A stretch of 64,000 bases of DNA from Pseudomonadota bacterium (GCA_018242005.1 JAFECU010000300.1:29358-93357), one strand, 5' to 3'. Shown: positions 1-9,379, numbered from the stretch's first letter. Translations and numbers: made by a program. Notes: generated by a model from the letters alone, not told the origin.

Positions 1-755
<755 letters not shown>

Positions 756-772
756 GCCCTGGAGAGAGCAAC

Positions 773-1666
773 ATGTCCATCTACATCAATAAAGACACCA
801 AGGTCATCACCCAGGGTATCACCGGCAAGACCGGGCAGTTCCACACCGAGAAGTGCCAGGAATACGCCAATGGCAAGAACTGTTTCGTGGCCGGTGTGAA
901 CCCGAAGAAGGCCGGCGAGGCCATCTTCAACATCCCGATCTACGCCAGCGTCAAGGAAGCCGCGCAGCAGACCGGCGCCACGGTCTCGGTGATCTACGTG
1001 CCGCCGGCAGGCGCGGCCGCCGCCATCCTGGAGGCCGTCGAGGCCGACCTGGACCTGGCGATCTGCATTACCGAAGGCATCCCGGTGCGCGACATGCTTG
1101 AGGTGCGCAACAAGATGAAGGCCAAGGAGGCTGCCGGCGGCAAGCGCACGCTGCTGCTGGGCCCCAACTGTCCCGGCCTGATCACGCCAGACGAGATCAA
1201 GATCGGCATCATGCCGGGCCATATCCACAAGAAGGGCCGCGTGGGCGTCGTCTCCCGCTCCGGCACGCTGACCTATGAAGCCGTGGCGCAGCTGACCGAA
1301 CTGGGCATAGGCCAGTCGTCGGCCGTGGGCATCGGCGGCGACCCGATCAACGGCCTCAAGCACATCGACGTGATGCGCGCCTTCAATGAAGACCCTGACA
1401 CCGACGCCGTGATCATGATCGGCGAGATCGGCGGCCCAGACGAGGCCGAGGCCGCACGCTGGTGCAAGGCCAACATGAAGAAGCCCGTGGTCGGCTTCAT
1501 CGCCGGCGTCACGGCTCCTCCGGGCAAGCGCATGGGCCATGCGGGCGCACTGATCTCCGGCGGCGCGGACACGGCCGACGCCAAGCTGGCCATCATGGAA
1601 GAATGCGGCTTCACGATCACGCGCAACCCGTCTGAGATGGGGCGCCTGCTCAAGGGTCTGCTGTAA
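773..1666 (+). CDS. sucD: Succinyl-CoA ligase (ADP-forming) alpha subunit
   Basis: This 297-residue protein has the normal family length. It carries the CoA-binding Rossmann-like N-terminal domain (GKTGQFHTE near residue 18) and the ligase domain. The phosphorylated active-site histidine is His256 in the [11 protein letters not shown] segment. ATG at 773 is chosen because GGAGAGAGCA just upstream is a good ribosome binding site and the protein then begins with the family's usual short SIYINKDTK start; the frame is open further upstream but unlike the family. It acts with SucC in the TCA cycle. Confidence 0.98.
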   Translation: MSIYINKDTKVITQGITGKTGQFHTEKCQEYANGKNCFVAGVNPKKAGEAIFNIPIYASVKEAAQQTGATVSVIYVPPAGAAAAILEAVEADLDLAICITEGIPVRDMLEVRNKMKAKEAAGGKRTLLLGPNCPGLITPDEIKIGIMPGHIHKKGRVGVVSRSGTLTYEAVAQLTELGIGQSSAVGIGGDPINGLKHIDVMRAFNEDPDTDAVIMIGEIGGPDEAEAARWCKANMKKPVVGFIAGVTAPPGKRMGHAGALISGGADTADAKLAIMEECGFTITRNPSEMGRLLKGLL

Positions 1667-1778
1667 GCGCAGGACCTGGGCGCCCGCCGTGCCGCCCAGG
1701 CTACCCTGACCAGGTTACGCAAAAATACGCACGCCTGCGCGGCGTGACTTCTCTAAACTCCGTGCTCCACGCCTAAGA

Positions 1779-1808
1779 AGCGCCAGTCTGGCATCCCAGG
1801 CTGGCGCT
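1779..1808 (+). terminator. Rho-independent terminator after sucCD
   Basis: An 8-bp perfect outer stem (AGCGCCAG / CTGGCGCT) and a 4-bp inner stem (CTGG / CCAG) are separated by one mismatch around a CATC loop and followed by TTTATT. It lies 112 nt after sucD and 23 nt before the next start codon, so it should separate sucCD from the TerC gene. Its closeness to that start also leaves room for a role in the TerC leader. Confidence 0.75.
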
Positions 1809-1831
1809 TTATTCATAACACTGGAGCCACC

Positions 1832-2515
1832 ATGGAGTTTCTGAGCACTGCCGATTTCTGGATCGGACTGGTGAAGATCATCTGGATCAACATCATTCTT
1901 TCCGGCGACAACGCCGTCGTCATCGCCCTGGCGGCGCGCTCGCTGCCGCCCGATCAGCAGAGGAAGGCCGTACTCTTTGGCTCCGGTGCGGCCGTGGTGC
2001 TGCGTATCGTACTCACCATCGTGGCGGCCTGGCTGCTGGAGCTCTCCTACCTGCAGATCGTCGGCGGCATCCTGCTGCTGTGGATTGGCTACCATCTTCT
2101 GAGCGGCGACGAGGAGGAGGAGGACGAGTCCAAGAACAGCAGTGGCATGATGGCCGCCATCCGCACCATCCTGATCGCCGACCTGGTGATGAGCCTGGAC
2201 AATGTGATCGCCGTGGCCGCCACGGCCCAGGGCAACATGGTGCTGCTGATCCTGGGCCTGGCCATCAGCATCCCGCTGGTCATCTTCGGCTCCACGCTGA
2301 TGATCAAGCTGATGGAGCGGTTCCCCATCATCATCACCCTGGGCGCCGCCCTGATTGGCTGGGTGGGTGGTGAGACCGTCATGAACGACAACGTGCTGCG
2401 CGACTACGTGACCGCCCACCCGTGGCTGCACTATGCGGCTGCGGCTGCGGGTGCCGTGCTCGTGGTGGTTCTCGGCAAACTGGCGCAATCGCGCAGCGCG
2501 CCCCAGCAGGCCTGA
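1832..2515 (+). CDS. TerC-family (YjbE-type) integral membrane protein, copy 1
   Basis: The 227-residue polytopic protein has about seven hydrophobic segments. Two hallmark acidic motifs in membrane context are present: SGDNAVVIALA near residue 23 and MSLDNVIAVAA near residue 118. Between them lies an acidic cytoplasmic loop (GDEEEEDE). TerC-family proteins are linked to metal-ion export (Mn2+ for E. coli Alx) and to co-translocational metalation; the substrate here is unknown. A GGAG ribosome site precedes the ATG. Unlike its paralogue at 8483-9214, this copy has no yybP-ykoY riboswitch upstream, so the two are probably regulated differently. Confidence 0.9.
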   Translation: MEFLSTADFWIGLVKIIWINIILSGDNAVVIALAARSLPPDQQRKAVLFGSGAAVVLRIVLTIVAAWLLELSYLQIVGGILLLWIGYHLLSGDEEEEDESKNSSGMMAAIRTILIADLVMSLDNVIAVAATAQGNMVLLILGLAISIPLVIFGSTLMIKLMERFPIIITLGAALIGWVGGETVMNDNVLRDYVTAHPWLHYAAAAAGAVLVVVLGKLAQSRSAPQQA

Positions 2516-3083
2516 CCCCCATCTTCGCCTGCGCCTCGGAAAGAGGTGTAAAAACCGGCGCAGGCAGTGATATCGATTGAGTCGTCTTCTCGGGGCACGT
2601 GGTGTACACGCGGCGGCCCGTCATCCCCGCGGAGGCGGGGATGCAAGTGCCGGCCAGGCCTTTGATTCGTCGCTGCTGTGGGGCCCTGCCCTCACGGGGA
2701 TGGCGTGGATCCGGCGGTGTTGACCGCTTGTGATCTGCAACGACGCCGCGTAGGGTTTGGCCTTTTCGGCCTCAATGGCGTTCTACCCCTCGCGCACGGG
2801 AGTACGCCGCGCCCCCTCGCCTTGTGTGGCGCGCCCGTCACCGCGCCGGCGAGCGCATCCAACGGCCCGATCTGGGTTCGATGGAAATCGCCGCTTGAGG
2901 CAAAAAAACCGTCGCCGCGGGCTCCATTTCTGCGCGGACGGTCCCCAGATCGACGGCACCTCGTCTATGATGCGCACCTTGTGTGTAACTGATTGCATCA
3001 GACGGTGGCATGGTGGCATTGCAACAGATGGTCGTGAACAGGCAGGCCTTGCCCGGTGCCGCCGCAATCGGGGGGTGGGTCCC
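2516..3083. other. Gene-free stretch between TerC and PP2C genes
   Basis: No convincing gene is seen in these 568 nt. A long hairpin with 9-bp arms GCCTGCGCC (2527-2535) and GGCGCAGGC (2557-2565) around a 21-nt loop lies just after the TerC gene and may end its transcript, though it lacks a T-run. A REP-like palindrome follows. The rest is GC-rich and of ordinary composition; it must hold the promoter of the PP2C-FHA-phosphodiesterase trio, but I cannot place it. Confidence 0.5.
2619..2643. repeat. REP-like palindrome (GTCATCCCCGC type), copy 1
   Basis: The arms CATCCCCGC and GCGGGGATG pair perfectly around a GGAG loop, with the CGTCATCCCCGC entry sequence common to intergenic palindromic repeats in many Proteobacteria. 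Related copies lie at 57104-57135 and, in a divergent form, at 57984-58013. Confidence 0.7.
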
Positions 3084-3890
3084 ATGAAGCCCTTGCCGAG
3101 CTTGAGCTACGAGTTCTGCGCCCTGACCGATACCGGGCGCGTTCGTTCCAACAACGAGGATGCCGTCGCCATTCATGATGCCGCCCAGCTGGTGATACTG
3201 GCCGATGGCATGGGTGGCTACAACGCCGGCGAGGTGGCCAGCGGCATGGCCACCGAGTACATAGGCACCGAGTTTGCACAGTGGCTCGAAGACGCCCCCG
3301 CCGACACCCCCATGGCCGAGGTTCGTCGCGCGCTGGAGGCCTGCGTGGACAACGCCAACCACGCCATCATGGGGGCCGCGCTCACCAACCCGCAGTACCT
3401 GGGCATGGGCACCACCCTGGTGGTGGGCGTGTTTCGCTGCGACCGGCTCATCCTGGCGCATATCGGCGACTCGCGCTGCTACCGGCTGCGCGCGGGCGAA
3501 CTGCGCCAGATCACGCGTGACCATTCCTGGCTGCAGGAACAGGTGGACCTGGGCCTGTTCACTCCGGCGCAGGCCGCCGCCTCGGGCCTGCGCAACCTGG
3601 TCACGCGCGCGCTCGGCGTGGATGCCGCCATGCATGCCGAGATCAACGAATTCACCGTGGAGTCTCAAGACTTGTATATCCTGTGCTCCGATGGCCTGAC
3701 CGACATGGTGAGCGACGACGAGCTGGCGGCCCTGCTGCAGCAGCCCATCGCGCTGGCGGACAAGGCGGCGCGCATGGTGGCCATGGCCAACGCCCGGGGC
3801 GGGCGCGATAACATCAGCGTGTTGCTGGCCCAGGCCGGCGCACGGGACAGGCGGCGGGGGCTGGTTTCGCGCCTGCTGCGCATGCCCTGA
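3084..3890 (+). CDS. PP2C-type serine/threonine protein phosphatase
   Basis: This 268-residue protein is a complete bacterial PP2C catalytic domain. The metal-binding motifs are all present: RSNNED (residues 21-26), ADGMGG (40-45), AHIGDSRCYR, LCSDGLTD and GGRDN (239-243). It should remove phosphate from Ser/Thr residues with Mn2+ or Mg2+. The start at 3084 gives the normal short N-terminus; the frame runs further upstream but encodes low-complexity, non-conserved residues. It leads a same-strand trio with an FHA (phosphothreonine-binding) protein and a phosphodiesterase. PppA/Stp1 relatives oppose Hanks-type kinases, but no such kinase is in the window. Confidence 0.93.
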   Translation: MKPLPSLSYEFCALTDTGRVRSNNEDAVAIHDAAQLVILADGMGGYNAGEVASGMATEYIGTEFAQWLEDAPADTPMAEVRRALEACVDNANHAIMGAALTNPQYLGMGTTLVVGVFRCDRLILAHIGDSRCYRLRAGELRQITRDHSWLQEQVDLGLFTPAQAAASGLRNLVTRALGVDAAMHAEINEFTVESQDLYILCSDGLTDMVSDDELAALLQQPIALADKAARMVAMANARGGRDNISVLLAQAGARDRRRGLVSRLLRMP

Positions 3891-3956
3891 GGCACCCCGG
3901 CTACCCGATAATTGCAGGCCCCTCCCAGCGAATTGCACGCAGAAGGAACAAGAAGC

Positions 3957-4595
3957 ATGCCCAGAATGGTCGTATCCATAGACGGAGTGGTCATCAAGGA
4001 GGTGCCGCTCACCCGGGAGCGCACGACGGTCGGGCGCCGGCCTTACAACGACGTGGTCATCGACAACCTGGCCGTGAGTGGCGAGCACGCCGTCCTCGTC
4101 ATGGACGGTGACGAGGTCCAGGTGCATGATCTGGGCAGCACCAACGGCACCTATGTGAACGGCAAGGCCATCCGGCAGCAGCTGCTGCGCAATGGCGATG
4201 TCGTGGAGATGGGCAAGTACAAGATCCGCTTTGTGCACGATGCGCAGCGGCAAGACTACGAAAACACCGTGTTGTTCGAGTCTGGCAGGCCCTTGGCCAT
4301 CCCTGCGGCAAGGCCGGTGGCGGCACCCGTCCAGCTCAGTGGCTGTGTGCGCGTGCTGGCAGGGCCCGCAGCCGGTCGCGAGGTCGCGCTGACCAAGGTC
4401 GTCACCACCATAGGCAAACCCGGCATCGCCGTGGCCTCCATCACACGGCGCCAGCACAGCTTCGTGCTGGCACTGGTGGAGGGCGCCGACGCACTGCAGC
4501 TCAACGGCGCGCCCATAGGCGCCGCCCACGTGCCCCTGAAGAGCGGCGACCGCATCGATCTGGCGGGCACCGAAATGGCGTTCTTGCTGGCATGA
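3957..4595 (+). CDS. FHA-domain protein with a second, degenerate FHA-like domain
   Basis: The 212-residue protein starts with a canonical FHA domain (about residues 5-92). It has the phosphothreonine-contacting residues Gly26-Arg27, Ser41-x-x-His44 and Ser61-Thr-Asn63-Gly64. The second half (about 125-212) has a similar strand pattern, but the Ser/His and STNG positions are lost, so it is probably a structural FHA repeat. AGAAGGAA precedes the ATG. Its place between the PP2C and the phosphodiesterase suggests it reads Ser/Thr phosphorylation controlled by the phosphatase. Resemblance to the PppA-Fha pair of type VI secretion was considered, but no T6SS gene is nearby. Confidence 0.9.
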   Translation: MPRMVVSIDGVVIKEVPLTRERTTVGRRPYNDVVIDNLAVSGEHAVLVMDGDEVQVHDLGSTNGTYVNGKAIRQQLLRNGDVVEMGKYKIRFVHDAQRQDYENTVLFESGRPLAIPAARPVAAPVQLSGCVRVLAGPAAGREVALTKVVTTIGKPGIAVASITRRQHSFVLALVEGADALQLNGAPIGAAHVPLKSGDRIDLAGTEMAFLLA

Positions 4596-4661
4596 TCAAG
4601 CCCTGACCGCTCGCCCCTGCGCGAGCAGGAGAGGACGGGGCCTCCAGAAACGCTGTCGCCC

Positions 4662-5450
4662 ATGAAAATTCGCATACTCGGCTGCAGCGGCAGCATCGCC
4701 CGTGGTTGCCGCACCACCTCGTTCCTGCTGGGCGAGCAGATCCTGGTGGATGCCGGCACCGGCGTGGGCGAGCTCACGCTGGACGAAATGCGGCGTGTGG
4801 ACCATGTCTTCCTGACCCATTCGCACCTCGACCATATTGCCGCCCTGCCGCTGCTGCTGGACGCCGTGGGCGGGTGCCGCCAGCGTTCCCTGCAGGTGTA
4901 CGCGTTGCCAGCCACCTTGGCCGCGATAAGCGCTCATATCTTCAACGATGTGATCTGGCCCGACTTCACGCGCATCCCCACTCGGCAGGCGCCGTTCGTG
5001 CGCCTGCTGCCGCTGGGCGTGGGCGACATCTTTGGCGTTGCCGGCATCACGCTGGAGGTGCTGCCCGCGCGCCACAGCGTGCCCGCCGTGGGCTATGCCG
5101 CGCGTGGCCAGGGGGGCTGGTGGGTCTACAGCGGCGACACGGAGGGCCTGGAGACGGCCTTCTGGCGCCGCGTGAACGCCCTGTGCCAGAGCGCGGACGG
5201 CGTTTCCGCGCTGTGCATAGAAACTGCATTCAGCAATGCCGAGGCCGAGTTGGCACGCATGAGCCGGCACCTGTCGCCCACCGCTCTGGCGCACGAGCTG
5301 ACTGCATTGCCCGCCGGCATCGACCTGCCCATCTACATCACCCACGCCAAGCCGCAGCAAAGCGGCCTCATCATGCGTGAGGTGCAGGCCCTGGAGCATG
5401 GTGCGCTGCGCCTGATCGACCTGCAGACGGTGGATGTGCTGAACGTCTGA
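4662..5450 (+). CDS. Metallo-beta-lactamase-fold 3',5'-cyclic-nucleotide phosphodiesterase (class II)
   Basis: The 262-residue protein has the class II cyclic-nucleotide phosphodiesterase signature THSHLDH (residues 52-58) followed by the expected hydrophobic turn (IAALPLLL). Later it has RHSVPAVGY, YSGDT and ITHAKPQ, which supply further metal ligands of the metallo-beta-lactamase fold. The family hydrolyses cAMP or cGMP in the yeast PDE1/Vibrio CpdP group. It is 66 nt downstream of the FHA gene on the same strand, probably co-transcribed. Substrate is inferred from family only; a hydrolase acting on other phosphoesters is the alternative. Confidence 0.87.
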   Translation: MKIRILGCSGSIARGCRTTSFLLGEQILVDAGTGVGELTLDEMRRVDHVFLTHSHLDHIAALPLLLDAVGGCRQRSLQVYALPATLAAISAHIFNDVIWPDFTRIPTRQAPFVRLLPLGVGDIFGVAGITLEVLPARHSVPAVGYAARGQGGWWVYSGDTEGLETAFWRRVNALCQSADGVSALCIETAFSNAEAELARMSRHLSPTALAHELTALPAGIDLPIYITHAKPQQSGLIMREVQALEHGALRLIDLQTVDVLNV

Positions 5451-5490
5451 GCGTTTCAGCGCATCCGGCATTCGGGCGCGAAGACGGGCA

Positions 5491-5874
5491 TTAGCCGCCG
5501 CAGCCCTTGCCATGGGCCGGATGCAGGCCCTCGGCCTTGGCATTGGCCTCAGTCATGTATCTTCCGGCCTTGGTGCGGCCATAGTAGCGGTCGTCCATGC
5601 AGTGGTAGGCTTTGCGCGAACCATTGGTCCAGGCGTCGTTGATCCAGACCTTGCCAGGGCCACCGCCGGGCGCCGGTGGACCGTCCAGCAGATCCGGTTC
5701 GCCCGGGGCGCGGCTGGTCATCCCCGTGGAGGGCGCCACCCCGGTGGCCTTGACCGACGACGATTGATCCTCCAGCGAGTTCGGCGCCGCGCCGGCGCGT
5801 GGCTGCTGTGCGAGGGCGCCCAGGGTGCCGAGCAGGCAGCTGACAACAAGCAAAACCTTGATGGATGGAGTCAT
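5491..5874 (-). CDS. Small predicted exported protein with Cys-containing C-terminal motif
   Basis: The 127-residue protein begins with a clear signal peptide (hydrophobic segment KVLLVVSCLLGTLGALA, predicted cleavage before QQP). A low-complexity Pro/Gly/Ser middle follows, then a compact basic C-terminus with YHCMDDRYYGRTKAGRYM and HPAHGKGC. I recall this Cys-plus-aromatic ending from small periplasmic hypothetical proteins of Burkholderiales; the two cysteines could form a disulfide or bind metal. It faces the phosphodiesterase gene convergently. No function can be assigned. Confidence 0.75.
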   Translation of the reverse strand: MTPSIKVLLVVSCLLGTLGALAQQPRAGAAPNSLEDQSSSVKATGVAPSTGMTSRAPGEPDLLDGPPAPGGGPGKVWINDAWTNGSRKAYHCMDDRYYGRTKAGRYMTEANAKAEGLHPAHGKGCGG

Positions 5875-5969
5875 GGAAAGCCCTCCGGACAGGCTGTTGC
5901 AGAGTCACCCATGGTACTGAGCGCAGCCCCGGACCACAAGCCGCCGCGCCGCGTCCGGCGGCCCTTGCC

Positions 5970-6449
5970 TCACGCCACAAAGCTGCCAGACTTCCCGCCA
6001 TGCTTTTCCAGCACCCGCACGCCCGTCATCACCATGCGCTTGTCGGCCGCCTTGCACATGTCGTAGATGGTCAGCAGCGCCACCTGCACGGCGGTAAGCG
6101 CCTCCATCTCAACGCCCGTGGGGCCCACGGTCTCCACGGTGGCGCTGCATTGCACGGCGTGATCTGCGGGCAGCAGTTCAAACTCGACGGCCACGCGCGT
6201 CAGGGCCAGGGGGTGGCATAGCGGAATCAGCTCGCTGGTCTTTTTGGCGGCCATGATGCCGGCGATGCGGGCCACGCCCAGCACGTCGCCCTTCCTGGTG
6301 GTGCCGGATTCAATCAGCGCAAGGGTGGCGCCCTGCATCTCGATGCGCCCGGTGGCCACGGCCGTGCGGTGAGTGGCGCTCTTGGTGCCCACATCCACCA
6401 TATGGGCCTGGCCTTGGGCGTCGAAGTGGGTCAGCGGAGAGTTTGTCAT
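5970..6449 (-). CDS. moaC: Cyclic pyranopterin monophosphate synthase
   Basis: The 159-residue protein matches MoaC over its full length: [15 protein letters not shown] near the start, [10 protein letters not shown] (residues 72-81), VEMEALTAV, and the catalytic Asp130/Lys133 in [11 protein letters not shown]. It converts 3',8-cyclo-7,8-dihydro-GTP to cPMP in molybdenum cofactor synthesis, in the cytoplasm. The gene diverges from the metalloprotease gene, with about 113 nt between the starts, and is not with other moa genes here. Confidence 0.97.
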   Translation of the reverse strand: MTNSPLTHFDAQGQAHMVDVGTKSATHRTAVATGRIEMQGATLALIESGTTRKGDVLGVARIAGIMAAKKTSELIPLCHPLALTRVAVEFELLPADHAVQCSATVETVGPTGVEMEALTAVQVALLTIYDMCKAADKRMVMTGVRVLEKHGGKSGSFVA

Positions 6450-6562
6450 GGTGGGGCAGGGTTACACGCGGGAGCGAAACATTTTCAAGGCCGCGGCATC
6501 ATACGGCCATGTGCAAATGGTCGCGGCAAGCGGCCGGCCCGCGAGGCGGGTGGAGGAATTGC

Positions 6563-8122
6563 GTGCAGGGTTTCAAGTCGTATCGTAATTTAGCGCTTAT
6601 TGGACGAGCGTTGGCAGCTGCGGTTTTCATAGTGGCTGGTGGGGCGCCGGTGCCCGCAGCCCTGGCGCAGTCCCAGCTGCCCATGATGGGCGACGGCGCC
6701 GAGATGACGACCAGCGCCGAGCGCAAGCTGGGCGATCGCATCATCCGTGAGCTCTACCGCGACCCGGACTACATAGACGACGCCGTGCTGCAGGAATATG
6801 TGCAAAACCTCTTCCAATCCCTGGTGCGCGCGGCCGAACAGCGTGGCGAGCTCTCGCCCGAGTTGCAGGAGCGCTTTGCCTGGCAGATCCTGCTGGGCCG
6901 CGACCGCACGGTGAACGCGTTCGCTCTTCCCGGTGGCTATTTCGGCGTTCACCTGGGACTGATAGGCGTGGTGGACACCCGCGACGAACTGGCCTCGGTG
7001 CTGGCGCACGAATTGAGCCATGTGACGCAGCGCCATATCTCGCGCCTGATGGCCCAGCAGGGACGGCAGACGCCGTTGATGCTGGGTGCCATGGTGCTGG
7101 GCGCGCTGGCTGCGGCCAAGAACCCGGCCGCGGCCCAGGCGATGATGGTGGGCGGCCAGGCGCTGGCGGTGCAGAACCAGCTCAATTTCTCCCGCGACAT
7201 GGAGCGCGAGGCCGACCGCGTGGGCTTCGGCCTGATGCAGCCGGCGGGCTTTGCGCCCCAGGGCTTCGTGGCCATGTTCGACAAGCTGCAGCAGGCCAAC
7301 CGCCTCAACGACAACGGCAGCTGGCCGTATCTTCGCAGCCACCCGCTGACCAGCCAGCGCATTGCCGACATGCACAGTCGCATTCCGCAGGGACAGGCGA
7401 TACCCATGCAGGCCACGCTGGAGCATTTGATGATGTCTGCGCGCGCGCGCGTGCTGACGCGCCCCGGCGTGGACACCTGGCGCCAGTGGGCGGCCGAGCC
7501 GCACGACGCGGGCTTTGCCTCCCGACCCCTGACGCAGCGCGTTCCGGCCTGGTATGCCGCCACCCTGAGCGCCATGCAGCTGGCCGACTATGGCGCGGCG
7601 CGCCAGTCATTGCGCGGGCTGCAGGCCGACACGCGCGGTGACGCCGCCGCGGCGCGCCAGGCAAGGCTGCTGGGCGCCGAGCTCGAACTGGCGGCGGGCG
7701 ATGCGCCAGCGGCGCTGACCTACCTTCAGGACAGTGTGGTCATCGACCAGGCCAAGACAAGCACCGCGTCCGGCCGGCCCGAGCTGCTGCTGCGCACCCA
7801 GGCCCTGCTGCGCACGGGTGCCACCGCCGAGATGGCCGGCCCGCTGCAGACCTGGGTGAGCAGCCACCCCGGCGATGCCACGGCCTGGCAGGCGCTGGCC
7901 CAGGTGTGGCAGCAGCAGAAACAGCCTCTGCGCGCCGTGCGCGCCGAGGCCGAGGCCCAGGTGGCACGCTTTGACTATGCCGCGGCGGTGGATCGCTTCA
8001 AGGCCGGACAGGACCTCGCACGCAGCCGCGGCGCGTCGGCCGATTACATCGAGGCCTCGATCATCGACACGCGGCTGCGTGCCGTGCAGTCACTTCTGAA
8101 GGAACAGGCCGCCGAGCGCTGA
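6563..8122 (+). CDS. bepA: M48-family periplasmic metalloprotease with C-terminal TPR-like region (BepA/YfgC type)
   Basis: GTG at 6563 is chosen because TGGAGGAA lies just before it and the product then opens with a signal peptide (hydrophobic core LALIGRALAAAVFIVAGG, cleavage after ALA). The 519-residue protein carries the zinc motif His149-Glu150-x-x-His153 in VLAHELSHVTQRH and the downstream ligand Glu in the EREADRVGF segment. The C-terminal 250 residues are Ala-rich helical repeats, consistent with the TPR superhelix of BepA, which degrades or assists LptD and other outer-membrane proteins. The signal-peptide codons coincide with a copy of the dispersed palindromic repeat. The 3' end overlaps the next gene, convergent, by 33 nt. 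Confidence 0.9.
   Translation: MQGFKSYRNLALIGRALAAAVFIVAGGAPVPAALAQSQLPMMGDGAEMTTSAERKLGDRIIRELYRDPDYIDDAVLQEYVQNLFQSLVRAAEQRGELSPELQERFAWQILLGRDRTVNAFALPGGYFGVHLGLIGVVDTRDELASVLAHELSHVTQRHISRLMAQQGRQTPLMLGAMVLGALAAAKNPAAAQAMMVGGQALAVQNQLNFSRDMEREADRVGFGLMQPAGFAPQGFVAMFDKLQQANRLNDNGSWPYLRSHPLTSQRIADMHSRIPQGQAIPMQATLEHLMMSARARVLTRPGVDTWRQWAAEPHDAGFASRPLTQRVPAWYAATLSAMQLADYGAARQSLRGLQADTRGDAAAARQARLLGAELELAAGDAPAALTYLQDSVVIDQAKTSTASGRPELLLRTQALLRTGATAEMAGPLQTWVSSHPGDATAWQALAQVWQQQKQPLRAVRAEAEAQVARFDYAAAVDRFKAGQDLARSRGASADYIEASIIDTRLRAVQSLLKEQAAER
6592..6635. repeat. Dispersed palindromic repeat, copy inside the bepA signal-peptide codons
   Basis: AGCGCTTATTGGACGAGCG followed by TTGGCAGCT, a short spacer and TTTTCATAGT matches the copy between recX and recA, sharing AGCGTTGGCAGCT exactly. 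Here it is read in frame as LALIGRALAAAVFIV, the hydrophobic core of the signal peptide. The left arm of the palindrome is missing. Confidence 0.6.
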
Positions 8123-8446
8123 TTCGATCAGCATGCCCAGCAGCGAGTAGATCAAGGACCCGATCAGCGCCGCCGCGAAGCCATGCACCTGAAAGCCCTG
8201 GCCCAGCACCGAGGCGGCAGCCCAGAACATCAGGGCGTTGATGACGAAAAGGAACAGGCCGAGCGTGACGATGGTCACCGGCAGCGTGAGGATCACAAGC
8301 ACCGGCCGCAGCACCACGTTGAACAGCCCGATGACGAAGGCCGCCGCCAGCGCGGCACCAAAGCTGCGCACCTCCACGCCGCTGTAGAGGTAGGCCACGC
8401 AGAGCAGGGCGGCCGCGCTCAGCAGCCATTTGACGAGGAGTCGCAT
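8090..8446 (-). CDS. Four-TM phage-holin-superfamily-IV-like membrane protein
   Basis: The 118-residue protein has four hydrophobic segments and the conserved GLFNVVLRPVLVILTLPVTIVTLGLF core of the family named after a mycobacterial phage holin (only a fragment is needed to recognise it: LRPVLVILTLP). These are ordinary chromosomal inner-membrane proteins of unknown role; nothing phage-like surrounds it. It ends inside the convergent metalloprotease gene and lies 37 nt downstream of the TerC stop on the same strand, so it may be co-transcribed with that riboswitch-controlled gene. Confidence 0.85.
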   Translation of the reverse strand: MRLLVKWLLSAAALLCVAYLYSGVEVRSFGAALAAAFVIGLFNVVLRPVLVILTLPVTIVTLGLFLFVINALMFWAAASVLGQGFQVHGFAAALIGSLIYSLLGMLIESALGGLFLQK

Positions 8447-8482
8447 GGCGCCAGCATAGCACTGGCGGCGCAGTGCGTGGGT

Positions 8483-9214
8483 TCAACCGTGCTGCGCCGC
8501 TGCTTCCTTGCCGCGCTGCGCGGCAATCAGCTTGCCGATGACCAGCACCGCCAACGCTCCGGCCACACTGGCGCCATACTGCAGCATGTCGTCCTGCGGC
8601 AGCTTGAGCATCCACTGCCAGCGATCGGGGTTGGCCAGCACCGGGTCGGTGACCAGCATTCCTCCGGCAATCCAGCCCAGCAGCATGCCGCCGCCGGTGA
8701 TGATGGCGGGAAAGCGCTCCATGAGCCGGATGACCAGCTGGCTGCCCCAGACGATGATGGGAATCGAGATCAAGAGGCCCAGCACCACCAGCAGCAACGC
8801 GTGCTCGGCCGCGTTCTGCGCTGCGCCGGCGATGGCGATGACGTTGTCCACGCTCATCACCAGGTCGGCCACGATGATGGTCTTGATGGCCGCTAGCAAC
8901 CGGTCGCTGCTCGCCACCTCGCCATGGCCTTCCTCGTCGGGGGCGATCAGCTTCACGCCAATCCATACCAGCAGCAGCGCGCCCGCCAGCTTGAGAAACG
9001 GCAGGTTCAGCAGCGTCATGGCAAAGAAGATCAGCACCACGCGCAGCAAAATGGCGCCCACCGTGCCCCAAATGATGCCCTGGCTGCGCTGCGCTGGCGG
9101 CAGCTTGCGGCAGGCCAGGGCGATCACCACCGCGTTGTCGCCACCGAGCAGGATGTCGATGATGATGATTTGACCCAGTGCGACCCAGAATTCGGGTGAA
9201 GTCAAAAATTCCAT
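8483..9214 (-). CDS. TerC-family (YjbE-type) integral membrane protein, copy 2, riboswitch-controlled
   Basis: The 243-residue polytopic protein has both family acidic motifs, LGGDNAVVIALA near residue 23 and MSVDNVIAIAGAA near residue 120, with a DEEGHGE loop between. The start at 9214 aligns with copy 1 (both open MEFL) and has a GAGG site upstream; the frame is open further 5' only because it runs through the riboswitch leader. A yybP-ykoY Mn2+ riboswitch precedes it, which supports a role in manganese efflux or metalation, as for E. coli Alx. Strong paralogue of the protein at 1832-2515. Confidence 0.92.
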   Translation of the reverse strand: MEFLTSPEFWVALGQIIIIDILLGGDNAVVIALACRKLPPAQRSQGIIWGTVGAILLRVVLIFFAMTLLNLPFLKLAGALLLVWIGVKLIAPDEEGHGEVASSDRLLAAIKTIIVADLVMSVDNVIAIAGAAQNAAEHALLLVVLGLLISIPIIVWGSQLVIRLMERFPAIITGGGMLLGWIAGGMLVTDPVLANPDRWQWMLKLPQDDMLQYGASVAGALAVLVIGKLIAAQRGKEAAAQHG

Positions 9215-9379
9215 AAAGTCCTCGTAATCGATCGTCGAAAGGAGGGCCCGTCGGCCGTTCCGGCCTGGCAAGGGGCTGCTCCGCCAAAGAGGGACTGCGA
9301 GACGATCGCGGAAGGACTCACCCGCCCGCGGGGGCGCGGGCGTGAAGGGGAAGGCTGCCTTGATCGACCCCGCAGGGCC

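Noticed and set aside
1667-1831. Second yybP-ykoY riboswitch in front of terC copy 1
   Set aside because: No GGGGAGTAG or TACTCG elements are present; only a terminator hairpin is seen.
2678-2992. 104-codon open frame in the TerC-PP2C spacer
   Set aside because: No ribosome site, no recognisable domain, biased composition, and overlapping frames on both strands of similar quality.
3041-3055. 15-bp identity GGCAGGCCTTGCCCG shared with 63064-63078, both upstream of start codons
   Set aside because: Exact 15-mers are expected a few times by chance in 64 kb of GC-rich DNA, and the flanks diverge quickly; too weak to call a repeat or operator.
3084-4595. Type VI secretion regulatory module (PppA-Fha)
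   Set aside because: The two proteins fit PP2C and FHA families, but there is no T6SS structural gene or kinase in the window, and the linked phosphodiesterase does not fit that module.
8090-8446. Possible prophage remnant because of the holin-like family name
   Set aside because: The family is widespread as chromosomal four-TM proteins; no integrase, capsid or lysis gene is nearby.
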